From: Compostibacter hankyongensis
GTDB taxonomy: Bacteria; Bacteroidota; Bacteroidia; Chitinophagales; Chitinophagaceae
Direction of reading: 5' to 3'
NCBI RefSeq assembly: GCF_039541075.1
Contig: NZ_BAABFN010000006.1
Span: 186,001 to 250,000, forward strand
Length of the DNA: 64,000 nt
In this document: piece by piece, positions 44,260 through 53,732 of the stretch
Layout: every line of letters begins with the position of its first letter
Numbering within the stretch: the stretch's first letter is position 1
Notes under the pieces: model-generated
Told to the model about the DNA's origin: nothing
The model's input: only the letters and a program-made list of their open reading frames with translations
The model's database searches: none
Position numbers and translations under genes: made by a program

Positions 44260-44556
44260 CCGTATCGGTTATACCGCAATGCCAAGGCCGATCGCGGTGT
44301 GATAAAAAACAGGGTTACCGAGACAGCCGATCCTGCAGGGCGGATATGCAGCCGCTTCATGCAGAGATTTCGGGTACGTACCCGTTCCCGGTCCAAAGAA
44401 AAGCATTTTTTATCAAAAAGCGGCGACCTTATGCGTCCGTTTTTGCAATGGACGGCACTCCCGATATCCTCCCCCGCACGATTTGGGCCGGGAAGCCCTC
44501 GCAGCTGTCATCCGCGAAGACCCTTCCGTAAAAATGAATTATCTTTCCCGGCAGAG

Positions 44557-45516
44557 ATGGCGCATTCTTTTTTTATCAGCATAGACTGGGGTACCACCAA
44601 TTTCAGGCTCCGGCTGGCGGAGCTTCCGGAGCTGCATGTCCGGGAAACGATCACTGCGCCGGTTGGCGTCAGGGATATTTATCAGCAGTGGCAGCAGGAA
44701 GGCGGAGACCGGGAAACGTTTTTCCTGTCTTTCCTGACGCAGCAGGCTGCGCGGCTGAAAACGCCCTGCCCCGCCAATATCCCCTTCGTGATTTCGGGGA
44801 TGGCCTCCTCGAATATCGGGATCCGGGAGCTGCCCTATGCGCCGCTGCCGTTTACCCTGAACGGGGCGGGACTTTCCGTAGTACCGCTGCAGCACACCCT
44901 GTTTCCGCAGGAGATTTACCTGATCTCCGGCGTAAGCACCACGGCAGACGTCATGCGCGGCGAAGAAGTACAGCTCATCGGGTTGGCCGGCACGGAAGAA
45001 ACCGCCGGCGATGCGATCTATATCCTCCCCGGCACGCACAGCAAACATATCTTTTGCCGGAACGGCGCCGTATCGCATTTTACCACCTTCATGACCGGCG
45101 AGTTGTTTGAAACGATCACGAAGCATACGCTGCTGTCCCGGTCGGTGGCCGTGCCGGAAGACGGCGTGCAGGGTACTCCGGCCTTTGACGAAGGTGTGAA
45201 GGACAGCCGGACAGGAGGGTCCATCCTGCAAACGCTGTTCGGTATCCGGGCGCGGCAGCTGCTGGGTAGCCGGACGGTTTGGGAAAACTACAGCTACCTG
45301 AGCGGTCTGCTGATCGGTGAAGAAATCCGTACTTTGCAGCGCCATGATACCGGAAAGATATGGCTCTGCGCAGGGGGAGCATTGCAGGCGCCCTACGCCC
45401 GGGCGCTGGAGCTGTGCGGTTTTTCCGGCCGGGCGGAGATTATACCGCCCTCTGCCGCAGAGGCTGCTGTTGTACGGGGCCAGGCCAGGATCATGCAGCA
45501 GCGGAGCATCTTTTAA
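44557..45516 (+). CDS. dgoK: 2-dehydro-3-deoxygalactonokinase
   Basis: 319 residues. The start MAHSFFISIDWGTTNFRLRLAE has the DWGTTN.R phosphate-1 motif of this ASKHA-fold kinase. VISGMASSNIGIRELPYAPLP, YILPGTHSKHIF and FMTGELFETITKHTLL are the characteristic DgoK blocks. It phosphorylates 2-keto-3-deoxygalactonate to the 6-phosphate in the cytoplasm, feeding the aldolase encoded 80 bases downstream (45597). ATG 44557 is chosen because the family motif follows at once; the long open frame upstream is not coding. No galactonate dehydratase gene is in the window. Confidence 0.92.
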   Translation: MAHSFFISIDWGTTNFRLRLAELPELHVRETITAPVGVRDIYQQWQQEGGDRETFFLSFLTQQAARLKTPCPANIPFVISGMASSNIGIRELPYAPLPFTLNGAGLSVVPLQHTLFPQEIYLISGVSTTADVMRGEEVQLIGLAGTEETAGDAIYILPGTHSKHIFCRNGAVSHFTTFMTGELFETITKHTLLSRSVAVPEDGVQGTPAFDEGVKDSRTGGSILQTLFGIRARQLLGSRTVWENYSYLSGLLIGEEIRTLQRHDTGKIWLCAGGALQAPYARALELCGFSGRAEIIPPSAAEAAVVRGQARIMQQRSIF

Positions 45517-45596
45517 TAACAACGCCGGGCGTCTTTTCCAGCTGCGGCAACACACAAAGCATTTCATCCGTCAATATTCGGTTTCAAGCTTAAAAC

Positions 45597-46250
45597 ATGT
45601 CTGATCGTATCTTTTCGCAGGAAGCTTTTGAACGCATGCCGGTTATCGGCATCATGCGGAACTTCGCCCCCGCCGTTACCGCTGCGGTAGTGCCGCTTTT
45701 TGAAAAAGCAGGGTTTACCACCCTGGAGATCACGATGAATTCAGCCGGGGCGGAAGATATTATCCGCGATCTGGTGGCCCGTTATCCCGGGCTCAACATC
45801 GGCGCCGGCACGGTTTGCGAAATGACCGATCTGGAGCGGGCGCTGGCGGCAGGCGCTTCCTTTATCGTTACCCCGATCGTGAACGAGGAGATCATCCTCC
45901 ACTGCGCCGCTGATCATATCCCCGTCTTCCCCGGCGCGCTTACCCCTACAGAGGTATACCGGGCCTGGAAGCTGGGCGCGTCGGCCGTAAAGGTATTTCC
46001 TTCCGCACAATACGGCGCGGCTTATATCCGCGACCTGAAAGCCCCGTTGCAGCAAGTGCCGCTGCTGCCTACCGGCGGCGTATCCCTAAAAAATATTGCG
46101 GACTTCTTCGCAGCCGGCGCTATGGGTGCGGGCATGGGCAGCACCCTTTTTGACAAAACGCTGATCGCCGCCGGCGATTTCGAAGCCCTGTACCATCATT
46201 TTGAGCAACTGGCCGCGACCGTCAAAGCCTGTCTTTCCAGGCAGGCCTGA
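45597..46250 (+). CDS. 2-keto-3-deoxy-6-phosphogalactonate/gluconate aldolase
   Basis: 217 residues, the KDPG/KDPGal/KHG class I aldolase barrel. E44 in LEITMNS and the Schiff-base lysine K132 in AVKVFPS are in place, as are GAGTV (70-73) and LPTGGVSLKNI near the phosphate site. It splits the 6-phosphate made by the upstream kinase into pyruvate and glyceraldehyde-3-phosphate. The pairing with a DgoK-type kinase favours galactonate over gluconate. There is no promoter-like sequence between the two genes. Confidence 0.92.
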   Translation: MSDRIFSQEAFERMPVIGIMRNFAPAVTAAVVPLFEKAGFTTLEITMNSAGAEDIIRDLVARYPGLNIGAGTVCEMTDLERALAAGASFIVTPIVNEEIILHCAADHIPVFPGALTPTEVYRAWKLGASAVKVFPSAQYGAAYIRDLKAPLQQVPLLPTGGVSLKNIADFFAAGAMGAGMGSTLFDKTLIAAGDFEALYHHFEQLAATVKACLSRQA

Positions 46251-46313
46251 GCCTGCCCCCGCTGTGTCTTCTCGTTTATTATTTTTATATTTACCCCTGC
46301 TCATTATGTTACG

Positions 46314-46889
46314 GTGGCAGTCGACACATTACACGAACACGAATTATTTCGGCGGATAGCTCAGGGGGACGAAGGGGCCTTCCGGGAAATCTTTGACCGT
46401 TACCGGGGAAGATTGTATGCGGCCGCCCTGAAGATGACACGCTCCGCTCACCTCGCCGAAGAGATCGTACAGGAAAGCTTTGTCACCCTATGGCTGCACC
46501 GGCTGAAGCTGGAAACGGTGGACCGCCCTTCCGCTTATCTCTTTACGATAGCACAAAATGCCATATACGCGCATTTCAGAAAGGGAATGCTTGAAAAAAA
46601 GATGCGGGAAAATGCGGGCGCACGGCTCACGCAGACGGAATATGCCGTCGAAGAGCGGCTGGTTTTTAAGGAACGCCAGCAGCTGTTGCAAAATATCCTG
46701 CGGCAGCTGCCCCTGCAGCAGCAGCTTGTTTATCAGCTCAGCAAGCAGGAAGGCCTCAGCCGCAGCGAAATAGCCGACCGGCTGCAGGTATCGCCCCATA
46801 CTGTAAAGAATCACCTGCTAAAAGCGGTGAAATATATCCGCACCCATTTTCACCGGGGCATGATCATCCTGCTGCTGCTCTTCGCCTGA
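46314..46889 (+). CDS. ECF RNA polymerase sigma factor (PUL 2)
   Basis: 191 residues from a GTG start. Region 2 covers about 15-80 (FREIFDRYRGRLYAAALKMTRSAHLAEEIVQESFVTLW) and region 4 about 125-180 (LRQLPLQQQLVYQLSKQEGLSRSEIADRLQVSPHTVKNHLLKAVKYI), ending in a short hydrophobic tail (IILLLLFA). The FecR gene follows after about 110 bases. It should activate the SusC/SusD genes of PUL 2. An ATG 8 bases upstream is out of frame and gives only a short peptide, so GTG 46314 is preferred. Confidence 0.9.
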   Translation: MAVDTLHEHELFRRIAQGDEGAFREIFDRYRGRLYAAALKMTRSAHLAEEIVQESFVTLWLHRLKLETVDRPSAYLFTIAQNAIYAHFRKGMLEKKMRENAGARLTQTEYAVEERLVFKERQQLLQNILRQLPLQQQLVYQLSKQEGLSRSEIADRLQVSPHTVKNHLLKAVKYIRTHFHRGMIILLLLFA

Positions 46890-47001
46890 GCTTTTCAAAA
46901 AAATTTTTCTCCGGGTAGTACAACGCCGCGTTTCTTTACTCTTATCTTATACGCACCGGATGTTCCGGGATGTTCCGGAACCAAAAGACGCTGAATCCGC
47001 C

Positions 47002-48132
47002 ATGCCGCTTTCCGAAGAACGGGCTTATTATCTGCTGCAGGCCTATACCCAGCATACCGCTACGGATGCTGAGGAGGAGGAATTGCTGCAATGGGTAACC
47101 GCAGCGCATGATGAAAAGATCCTGCGCCGGTATATAGACCGGCTGATCCGCGCGGGGGAAGGGCTGCCGTTGGCGGAGCCGGACTGGGAAAAGACCTACC
47201 GGAAGATATTGCGGCGCTCGCAACAGCGCCGGACGCGTTCCCTCAGGAAGGGCTATGCCGTTGCCGCAACGCTGCTGGCGCTGGTAATGGCGGGCGGCCT
47301 CTACCTGCTTTACCCGGCAGAACGGCCTGCAGCGGACCGGCCGACGGCCGCCGCTATACGGCCGGGCAGCTCCAAAGCCTTCCTGCAGGCGGGGGACACG
47401 CGGGTGATGCTGAATAAAAAAGATACCAGCTTTACCCTGGCCGGCAACACCATCCAGGTGAACGGCGGCAGGATAAGAACGGCGGACGCGCATCCTGTGC
47501 ATTATGTGCTGACCACGCCCCGGGGCGGAGAATACAGGGTGGTGCTGGCAGACGGCACCGCGGTATGGATGAATGCAGCTTCCCGGCTGGAATATCCTTC
47601 GGTCTTTACCGGGGAGACCCGGCAGGTGCAGCTGGAAGGGGAAGCCTTCTTTGCCGTAGCGTCCGACGCCGGGCATCCTTTTATCGTGAACACCCCCGGA
47701 CAAAGCATCCGTGTGCTGGGCACAGCATTTAACGTACACGCCTATACGGATGAAAAGGCTACAGTGACAACGCTGGTGCAGGGTAGCGTGGCGGTCCAGA
47801 GCGCGGCGCATACCCTGCGGCTGAAACCGGGCGAGCAGAGCCGGCTGGACGGGACCGGTACGCTGTCCCGGATCCCGGATGCGGATACCGGAGCGGCAGT
47901 GGCCTGGAAGAACGGCTATTTCCGCTTTGCCGGCGCAGACATCCACACCATCATGCAGCAGCTGTCCCGCTGGTACGACGTCACCGTGCGCTACGAGGAA
48001 AATCTGCCCGAACGCTATTTCGGCGCCATCATCCGGCGGGATAACGATATCGCCCAGGTGCTGGATATCCTGGAAGCCACCGGCGGCATCCGTTTTAAAA
48101 CAAGCGGAAAAGAGATTACGGTGATGCCGTAA
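47002..48132 (+). CDS. FecR family anti-sigma factor (PUL 2)
   Basis: 376 residues. The N-terminus MPLSEERAYYLLQAYTQHTATDAEEEELLQW is the typical sigma-binding part; a membrane helix lies at about 84-104, the FecR domain at about 160-270 (YVLTTPRGGEYRVVLADGTAVWMNAASRLEYP), and a C-terminal STN-like domain at about 300-376 (WKNGYFRFAGADIHTIMQQLSRWYDVTV). The ATG at 47002 matches the family start; an in-frame ATG at 46960 would add 14 residues. It passes the signal from the SusC STN domain (48328) to the sigma factor encoded upstream. Confidence 0.9.
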   Translation: MPLSEERAYYLLQAYTQHTATDAEEEELLQWVTAAHDEKILRRYIDRLIRAGEGLPLAEPDWEKTYRKILRRSQQRRTRSLRKGYAVAATLLALVMAGGLYLLYPAERPAADRPTAAAIRPGSSKAFLQAGDTRVMLNKKDTSFTLAGNTIQVNGGRIRTADAHPVHYVLTTPRGGEYRVVLADGTAVWMNAASRLEYPSVFTGETRQVQLEGEAFFAVASDAGHPFIVNTPGQSIRVLGTAFNVHAYTDEKATVTTLVQGSVAVQSAAHTLRLKPGEQSRLDGTGTLSRIPDADTGAAVAWKNGYFRFAGADIHTIMQQLSRWYDVTVRYEENLPERYFGAIIRRDNDIAQVLDILEATGGIRFKTSGKEITVMP

Positions 48133-48207
48133 TGTCCCGTATATATCACCAAAAAAACGTTATGATGAGCGATAAAGATACATGACACTTCCTCAGCCAT
48201 GCAAAAA

Positions 48208-48231
48208 CCAGAGGCGCTGGCACGCCCCTGG
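48208..48231 (+). promoter_or_regulatory. Stem-loop in the FecR-SusC gap (PUL 2)
   Basis: CCAGAGGCG (48208-48216) and CGCCCCTGG (48223-48231) pair over nine positions with one mismatch. A smaller hairpin CTGTC/GACAG follows at 48281-48293. Neither has a T-run. The position matches the PUL 1 stem-loop, in the susC 5' leader, where an mRNA structure could tune translation. Confidence 0.35.
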
Positions 48232-48327
48232 CGTATGTCCGGATCAGGCTGAAACAATGAATCCCGCTAAAGATTACAGACTGTCAGAGACAGCCATTGT
48301 TCATTTCAAATCCAAACACTGCAATTT

Positions 48328-51300
48328 ATGCAATTAACCCAGTATTGCAAGGTTTTCCACCGGGAACACCGCTTTATCCATCAAAATCTCCGGGTTATGA
48401 AGCTCGTCGTCCTGCTCTTAACCGTTACCTGCCTGCAGCTGAGGGCCGCCAGCTATGCCCAGGAGGTCACCCTCAGAAAAAAAAACGCCCCCCTCGGGAA
48501 AATATTTGAGGACATCTACCGGCAGACCGGCTATCAGTTTGCCTACACCTACGACCTGCTGAAGCAATCCAGGAAGGTGAGTATCGATGCCGTAAATATG
48601 CCCCTGAAAGAGGCGCTGGACCTTTGTTTCAAAAACCAGCCCTTCACCTATGTGCTGGTGGGCAAAGCGATCATCGTGCAAAAGAAACCTGCGCCGGAGC
48701 AGCCCCGGCAGCAGGCGCTTCCACCGGTGGAAGTAAGCGGTCGCGTCACCGACAGCCTGGGCAATGCCCTGGTAGGCGTTACCATCAAGGTAAAAGACGG
48801 CAGCAAGGGCGTGGTCACGGATGCCATGGGCGGGTATACCATCCTGGCTCCCGACGACGGCATACTGGTGATATCTTACATCGGGTACCTGACGCGGGAG
48901 GTGGCCGTGGGCGGCAGGAAGGAAATCAATATCATACTGAAGCCGGCCGTCTCTGCGCTGAACCAGCTGGTGGTAGTGGGTTACGGCACACAGCTGAAAA
49001 GCGCCGTAACCGGTTCGGTATCCTCGGTAAGCGCAAAAGAGATCAACACCACCACCAACGAAAACGTGGAGAACATGCTCACCGGGAAGCTGCCCGGCGT
49101 ACGGGTGCTGCAGAGCAGCAGCGAGCCCGGCTCCTTCAACAACGCGTTTGACATCCGGGGTTTCGGGACGCCCCTTATCGTGGTAGACGGGGTGCCCCGT
49201 TCCAATATCGCCCGCCTCGACCCGCATGATATCGAAAGCATATCGGTGCTGAAAGACGCATCGGCAGCCATATACGGCGTAAGGGCCGCAAACGGCGTAG
49301 TGCTGGTCACCACCAAGCACGGCAAGCCCGGCTCGCTGGAGCTGAACTATACGGGTACGGCCGGGCTGCAGCATCCTTCGGGGCTTCCCAGAAACGTAAA
49401 TGCCGCCGACTGGATGACGCTGAAGAACGAGCAGCAGATGCATAATCCTGACGGGGGCAGCCTGGCTTACCCGCTGTCGGATGTGGACGCATACCGGAAA
49501 GGCATCCGGAAAAGCGCCGACTGGTTTGCGCCGGTCATCGACCCCAGCGCTTTCCAGACCGAGCACAACCTCTCGGCACGGGGCGGGACGGACAAGATGC
49601 GGTATTACATGAGCCTCGGCTATCTCAAACAGGGCGGTTTCTGGAAAAGCGGCGACCTGAACTACGAGCGGTATAACTTCCGCTCCAATGTAAGCTCCCA
49701 GATCACAACGCGACTCAAGGCGGAGCTGTCCGTCTCGGCCATCATGGATCAGAAAAACCAGCCTTATTCCGACTCCTGGGGCATACTCAAATCCCTGTGG
49801 CGGCAGATCCCCACACAAACGCCCTATGCCAACGGCGATCCGAAGTTCCTCGGCAATACGCTGGACGGCACCAACCCCGCCGCCATGACCGCTTCGGACG
49901 TATCGGGATATAAAACGTCCAACAACAAATGGCTGCAGAGCGCCTTTACGCTGAGCTATGACATCCCCGGCGTGGAAGGGCTGCTGGCCAAGGGTATGTT
50001 CAGCTACGACTACACCATGTCCAACAGCAAACGCTATCAGAAAGCCTTTAATCTTTACAATTACGATTCGGCGACCCAGGTCTTCTCACCGGTGATCAGC
50101 CAGTCGCCCAGCAACCTCTACCGGGGCTTTACCGAAAACCCGTCGTCGCTGCTGCAGCTCTCGCTCAGCTACGACCACCGGTTTCATGAAGCCCATCACG
50201 TGAGCGGTCTGGTGCTTTTTGAGCAAAGCACGCAGAAAGGGGACAACTTCTACGCTTCCAGGGATCTGGCGCTGGAGGTGGACCAGCTGATCGCCGGCAG
50301 CTCGCTGAACCAGCAGGGCTACATGAATGCCAACGGGCTGTATAAGCAGGTGAACGAAGGATTGGTGGGCCGGTTCAATTATGACTATAAGTCGAAATAC
50401 CTCTTTGAATTCAGCTTCCGTTACGACGGGTCTTCCAAATTCCCGCCGGGGCGGCAATGGGGATTTTTCCCGGCCGTTTCCGCCGGCTGGCTTATCTCCC
50501 GGGAGAATTTTATTCAGGAAAATGCCGCGCTTTCCTTTATCAGCAACCTGAAGCTGCGCGCTTCCTATGGCAAGATGGGCGACGATGCCGCCTCTTCGTA
50601 CCAGTTTATTTCGGGCTATACCTACCCGGCCAGCGGCGGCAGCAACCAGGGCCTGGCTTCCGGTTATGTATTCGACGACAACTTTGTAAGCTCCATCGGG
50701 TTTACCAACCTGCCCAACCCCAACATCACCTGGTTTACCGTCAATACCTTCAATGCCGGGATAGACCTCGACATGTGGAACGGCTTGCTGGGCGTCACAG
50801 CCGACGCTTTCGTCCGCCGGCGCAACGGGTTGCTGGCGACCGAGCTGCTGAGCCTGCCGGCTTCGCTGGGTGCCAGCCTGCCGCAGGAAAATCTGAACAG
50901 CGACCAGACCAGCGGTTTCGAGATCTCGGTCAATCACCGGAATACTATCGGGAAGCTGGGATATTATGTATCGGGGAACTTTTCCTATACCCGTACCCGT
51001 TGGATCGGCTATGTGCAGGCCCGGGCGGGCAACTCCTACCAGAACTGGCGCAATAACCTGAACAACCGCTACAATGACATCTGGTGGGGATACGGCGCGG
51101 CCGGACAGTACGGATCTTATCAGGATATTATCAACAGCCCCGTATATGCGGGACGGAATACCCTTCCCGGCGACTATGTCTACCAGGACTGGAACCAGGA
51201 CGGCATCATCGACGACTGGGATACCCATCCCATTGCCTCGGGATACAACGGCAACACCAGCCTGGGCACCGCCTCTCCCAACCCTCCGGCCATGTATTTC

Positions 51301-51783
51301 GGTCTTACCCTCGGCGCGGATTACAAGGGTTTTGACCTGAACGCCCTGTTCCAGGGCGCGGCCATGACCTGGATCGCCTATCCCGAACAGCTGGCGCAGC
51401 CGCTCGCCTTCGGCGGCAGCGCGCTGCAGCAGTTCATGGACCGCTGGCATCCCGCCGACCCTACCGCAGATCCTTACGATCCCGCTACCGAATGGATACC
51501 CGGCTACTATGCCTATACCGGCACCGTGGCCAACGCCACCTCGGGGCATGCTATAAAAAATGCAGCCTACCTCCGGCTGAAAAGCGTGGAGCTGGGCTAT
51601 ACCCTCCCGGAACAACTTACCGCAAAAGCAGGTATCAAAAACATACGGGTATTCGTCAACGGTTATAACCTGATCACCTTTACCGGTATCCGGTATGTAG
51701 ATCCCGAGCACCCGTCCAACCTTTACGGATACGTCTACCCGCTGAACAAAACCTATAATGCCGGGCTGAGCATCACCTTTTAG
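48328..51783 (+). CDS. SusC/RagA TonB-linked outer-membrane protein with STN domain (PUL 2)
   Basis: 1151 residues. A signal peptide ends near AASYAQE (residue 46). An STN domain covers about 47-120 (VTLRKKNAPLGKIFEDIYRQTGYQFAYTYDLL). A CarboxypepD_reg domain follows (VSGRVTDSLGNALVGVTIKVKDGSKG), then VVVGYGTQLK, the plug (FDIRGFGTPLIVVDGVPRS) and the barrel ending in NAGLSITF. It carries oligosaccharides across the outer membrane together with the SusD lipoprotein encoded 22 bases downstream, and signals through FecR (47002). The downstream GH71/99-like enzyme hints at an alpha-linked glucan or mannan, though this is only an inference. Confidence 0.94.
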   Translation: MQLTQYCKVFHREHRFIHQNLRVMKLVVLLLTVTCLQLRAASYAQEVTLRKKNAPLGKIFEDIYRQTGYQFAYTYDLLKQSRKVSIDAVNMPLKEALDLCFKNQPFTYVLVGKAIIVQKKPAPEQPRQQALPPVEVSGRVTDSLGNALVGVTIKVKDGSKGVVTDAMGGYTILAPDDGILVISYIGYLTREVAVGGRKEINIILKPAVSALNQLVVVGYGTQLKSAVTGSVSSVSAKEINTTTNENVENMLTGKLPGVRVLQSSSEPGSFNNAFDIRGFGTPLIVVDGVPRSNIARLDPHDIESISVLKDASAAIYGVRAANGVVLVTTKHGKPGSLELNYTGTAGLQHPSGLPRNVNAADWMTLKNEQQMHNPDGGSLAYPLSDVDAYRKGIRKSADWFAPVIDPSAFQTEHNLSARGGTDKMRYYMSLGYLKQGGFWKSGDLNYERYNFRSNVSSQITTRLKAELSVSAIMDQKNQPYSDSWGILKSLWRQIPTQTPYANGDPKFLGNTLDGTNPAAMTASDVSGYKTSNNKWLQSAFTLSYDIPGVEGLLAKGMFSYDYTMSNSKRYQKAFNLYNYDSATQVFSPVISQSPSNLYRGFTENPSSLLQLSLSYDHRFHEAHHVSGLVLFEQSTQKGDNFYASRDLALEVDQLIAGSSLNQQGYMNANGLYKQVNEGLVGRFNYDYKSKYLFEFSFRYDGSSKFPPGRQWGFFPAVSAGWLISRENFIQENAALSFISNLKLRASYGKMGDDAASSYQFISGYTYPASGGSNQGLASGYVFDDNFVSSIGFTNLPNPNITWFTVNTFNAGIDLDMWNGLLGVTADAFVRRRNGLLATELLSLPASLGASLPQENLNSDQTSGFEISVNHRNTIGKLGYYVSGNFSYTRTRWIGYVQARAGNSYQNWRNNLNNRYNDIWWGYGAAGQYGSYQDIINSPVYAGRNTLPGDYVYQDWNQDGIIDDWDTHPIASGYNGNTSLGTASPNPPAMYFGLTLGADYKGFDLNALFQGAAMTWIAYPEQLAQPLAFGGSALQQFMDRWHPADPTADPYDPATEWIPGYYAYTGTVANATSGHAIKNAAYLRLKSVELGYTLPEQLTAKAGIKNIRVFVNGYNLITFTGIRYVDPEHPSNLYGYVYPLNKTYNAGLSITF

Positions 51784-51805
51784 TTACCACGAAAAACATC
51801 AACGG

Positions 51806-53707
51806 ATGAAAATAATAAAATCCATAAGCGTCCTGTTCGCCTGCGGCATGCTGTTTACCGCCTGCAGCAAAAAGCTGAATGTGCCGCCCATGAACATCAT
51901 CAGTGACAACGATATCTTCAACAGCGCCAACGGCATCACGGCCTACATGGCCCGCATGTACAGCCAGATGCCGGTAGAGGATTTCAAGTTCAGCACCGAC
52001 CAGGGCTATAACAGCTGGAATTACATAAAGTGCCTGGCCACCTTTTCGGGCGAGGGACAGAACAAAAACGTAACCGGACTTACCAACGGCAATACCGGCT
52101 ACTGGGGCGACGCCTATACGCTTATCCGCGAAACCAATTATTTTATGACCACGCTGCCGAAGTATGCGGCCAACTTTAACAACGATCAGGCCCAGCTGGA
52201 CCGCTGGATGGCGGAAGCCCGGTTTATCCGCGCCTATACCTATTTTGAGCTGGCCAAGCGGTACGGCGGCGTGCCCATCATCGACAGCGTACAGTATTAT
52301 CCCGGCACCAGCCTTGAAGACCTGCAGGTGCCGCGCAATACCGAGGAAGAAGTGTTCGGCTATATCGCCGCCGACTGCGATTTTGCCATACAGCACCTGG
52401 ATGAAACGAGCGAGCAGAAGGGCCGGGTCAACAAGTATGTGGCCGCCGCCCTCAAATCAAGAGCCCTGCTTTTTGCCGGCTCTATCGCCAAATACAACAA
52501 AACGCGTCTTTTTGATCGTGACGGCCGCTCCCTGCTCGGCATTCCGGCAGACAAAGCCGATTCTTTTTTCAAAGCCAGCTACGAGGCCTCCCTTATGCTG
52601 GAGGGACATTACTCCCTTTATCAGCCGGCGCCGGATAAATACCAGAACTATGTCAATCTTTTTATCGACGACAACAGCCCTGAAAATATCTTTGTAAAGT
52701 ACTATCACTACCCGGATGTGGTACACAGCTACGATGCACTGGAGATACCTTACCAGCAGGTCGGGGCAAACGGATACAGCTCCTATCTCAACCCCACGCT
52801 GGAGTATGTGGAGCTGTTCGGCGGCATTCCCAAAAACGCCGATGGTACCCTGAAGACCAAAGACGCCGATGGCAAATACATTTTATACCCACACCGCCTG
52901 GATCTATTTGCCCGGGCTGAGCCGCGGCTGCTGGCTACGGTGATCGTACCGGGCTCCGGCTACCGCGGGGAAGAGATCGACGTGCGCCGCGGCATCTATA
53001 CCGGCAGCGTAACGGGAGGCATATCCGGGCTTATTCCCGATGGCTATACCGGGAAATATCCCGAGACGAACCTCGTCACCTCTTCCTCCAGCACCCAACA
53101 ACCCTATACCCTGCCCGACGGCTCAAAGATGAACCCCGCCGGCCTCAGCGGCATCTTCACGGGCGAACCGCATACGGTAACGGGATTCTATATCCGCAAG
53201 TACATGGACTCCACCAAAGACGACGCTTCCATGCTGCTGATGCGGTCCGACCAGCACTGGATCGATATGCGGTACGCCGAGATCCTGCTGAACCGGGCCG
53301 AGGCCGCCTTTGAGCTGCAGGCCGACGGACAGGGCGGGGCCGATTATCTCGGGGATGCCTATAAGTGTATCAATAGGATACGCGAGCGGGCCGGGGCAAG
53401 CCTGCTGAGCGGCCCCGGCGTGATGACGGCCGACACCATACGCATTGAGCGAAAAAAGGAACTGGCCTTTGAAAACAAAACCTGGTGGGACATCCGCCGC
53501 TGGAGAACGGCCGACAAGGAAATCAACAACAAGACCTACCGCATGCTGAATCCCTTTTATGCTGCGCAGGCAGACGCCTACTTCTTTGACGTAAGACGCG
53601 ACGAAAGGAACATCCGCTTCACTTTCAATCCCACCTGGTATTACGAGCCCATACCTTCCGGAGAGCTTACCAAAGATCCCAATCTCATTCAGAACCCCGG
53701 GTACTGA
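51806..53707 (+). CDS. SusD/RagB family glycan-binding lipoprotein (PUL 2)
   Basis: 633 residues, longer than the usual 500-550. Lipobox at Cys20 (GMLFTAC). The SusD blocks include EARFIRAYTYFELAKRYGGVPIID and the C-terminal ERKKELAFENKTWWDIRRWRTADKEI, ending NLIQNPGY. The extra length is mainly in the middle (about 330-480), where SusD loops bind the glycan. It caps the SusC barrel at the cell surface. The DUF3823 gene follows after 25 bases. Confidence 0.93.
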   Translation: MKIIKSISVLFACGMLFTACSKKLNVPPMNIISDNDIFNSANGITAYMARMYSQMPVEDFKFSTDQGYNSWNYIKCLATFSGEGQNKNVTGLTNGNTGYWGDAYTLIRETNYFMTTLPKYAANFNNDQAQLDRWMAEARFIRAYTYFELAKRYGGVPIIDSVQYYPGTSLEDLQVPRNTEEEVFGYIAADCDFAIQHLDETSEQKGRVNKYVAAALKSRALLFAGSIAKYNKTRLFDRDGRSLLGIPADKADSFFKASYEASLMLEGHYSLYQPAPDKYQNYVNLFIDDNSPENIFVKYYHYPDVVHSYDALEIPYQQVGANGYSSYLNPTLEYVELFGGIPKNADGTLKTKDADGKYILYPHRLDLFARAEPRLLATVIVPGSGYRGEEIDVRRGIYTGSVTGGISGLIPDGYTGKYPETNLVTSSSSTQQPYTLPDGSKMNPAGLSGIFTGEPHTVTGFYIRKYMDSTKDDASMLLMRSDQHWIDMRYAEILLNRAEAAFELQADGQGGADYLGDAYKCINRIRERAGASLLSGPGVMTADTIRIERKKELAFENKTWWDIRRWRTADKEINNKTYRMLNPFYAAQADAYFFDVRRDERNIRFTFNPTWYYEPIPSGELTKDPNLIQNPGY

Positions 53708-53732
53708 GCGTGCTAAAAATTAAATTGGAAAC

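Noticed and set aside
43690..44556. Upstream in-frame extension of the 2-keto-3-deoxygalactonate kinase
   Set aside because: It runs antisense through the NagB-like gene and the family motif starts right after the ATG at 44557.
44260..44556. Divergent gap between the NagB-like and kinase genes, checked for RNA genes and promoters
   Set aside because: No tRNA-like cloverleaf, riboswitch block or TAnnTTTG box with a proper -33 partner was found; only a near match (TATCTTTC) lies close to the kinase start.
50086..51711. Open frame of about 540 codons on the minus strand across the PUL 2 susC barrel
   Set aside because: A shadow of the SusC reading frame in GC-rich sequence, with low-complexity Gly/Ala/Val composition.
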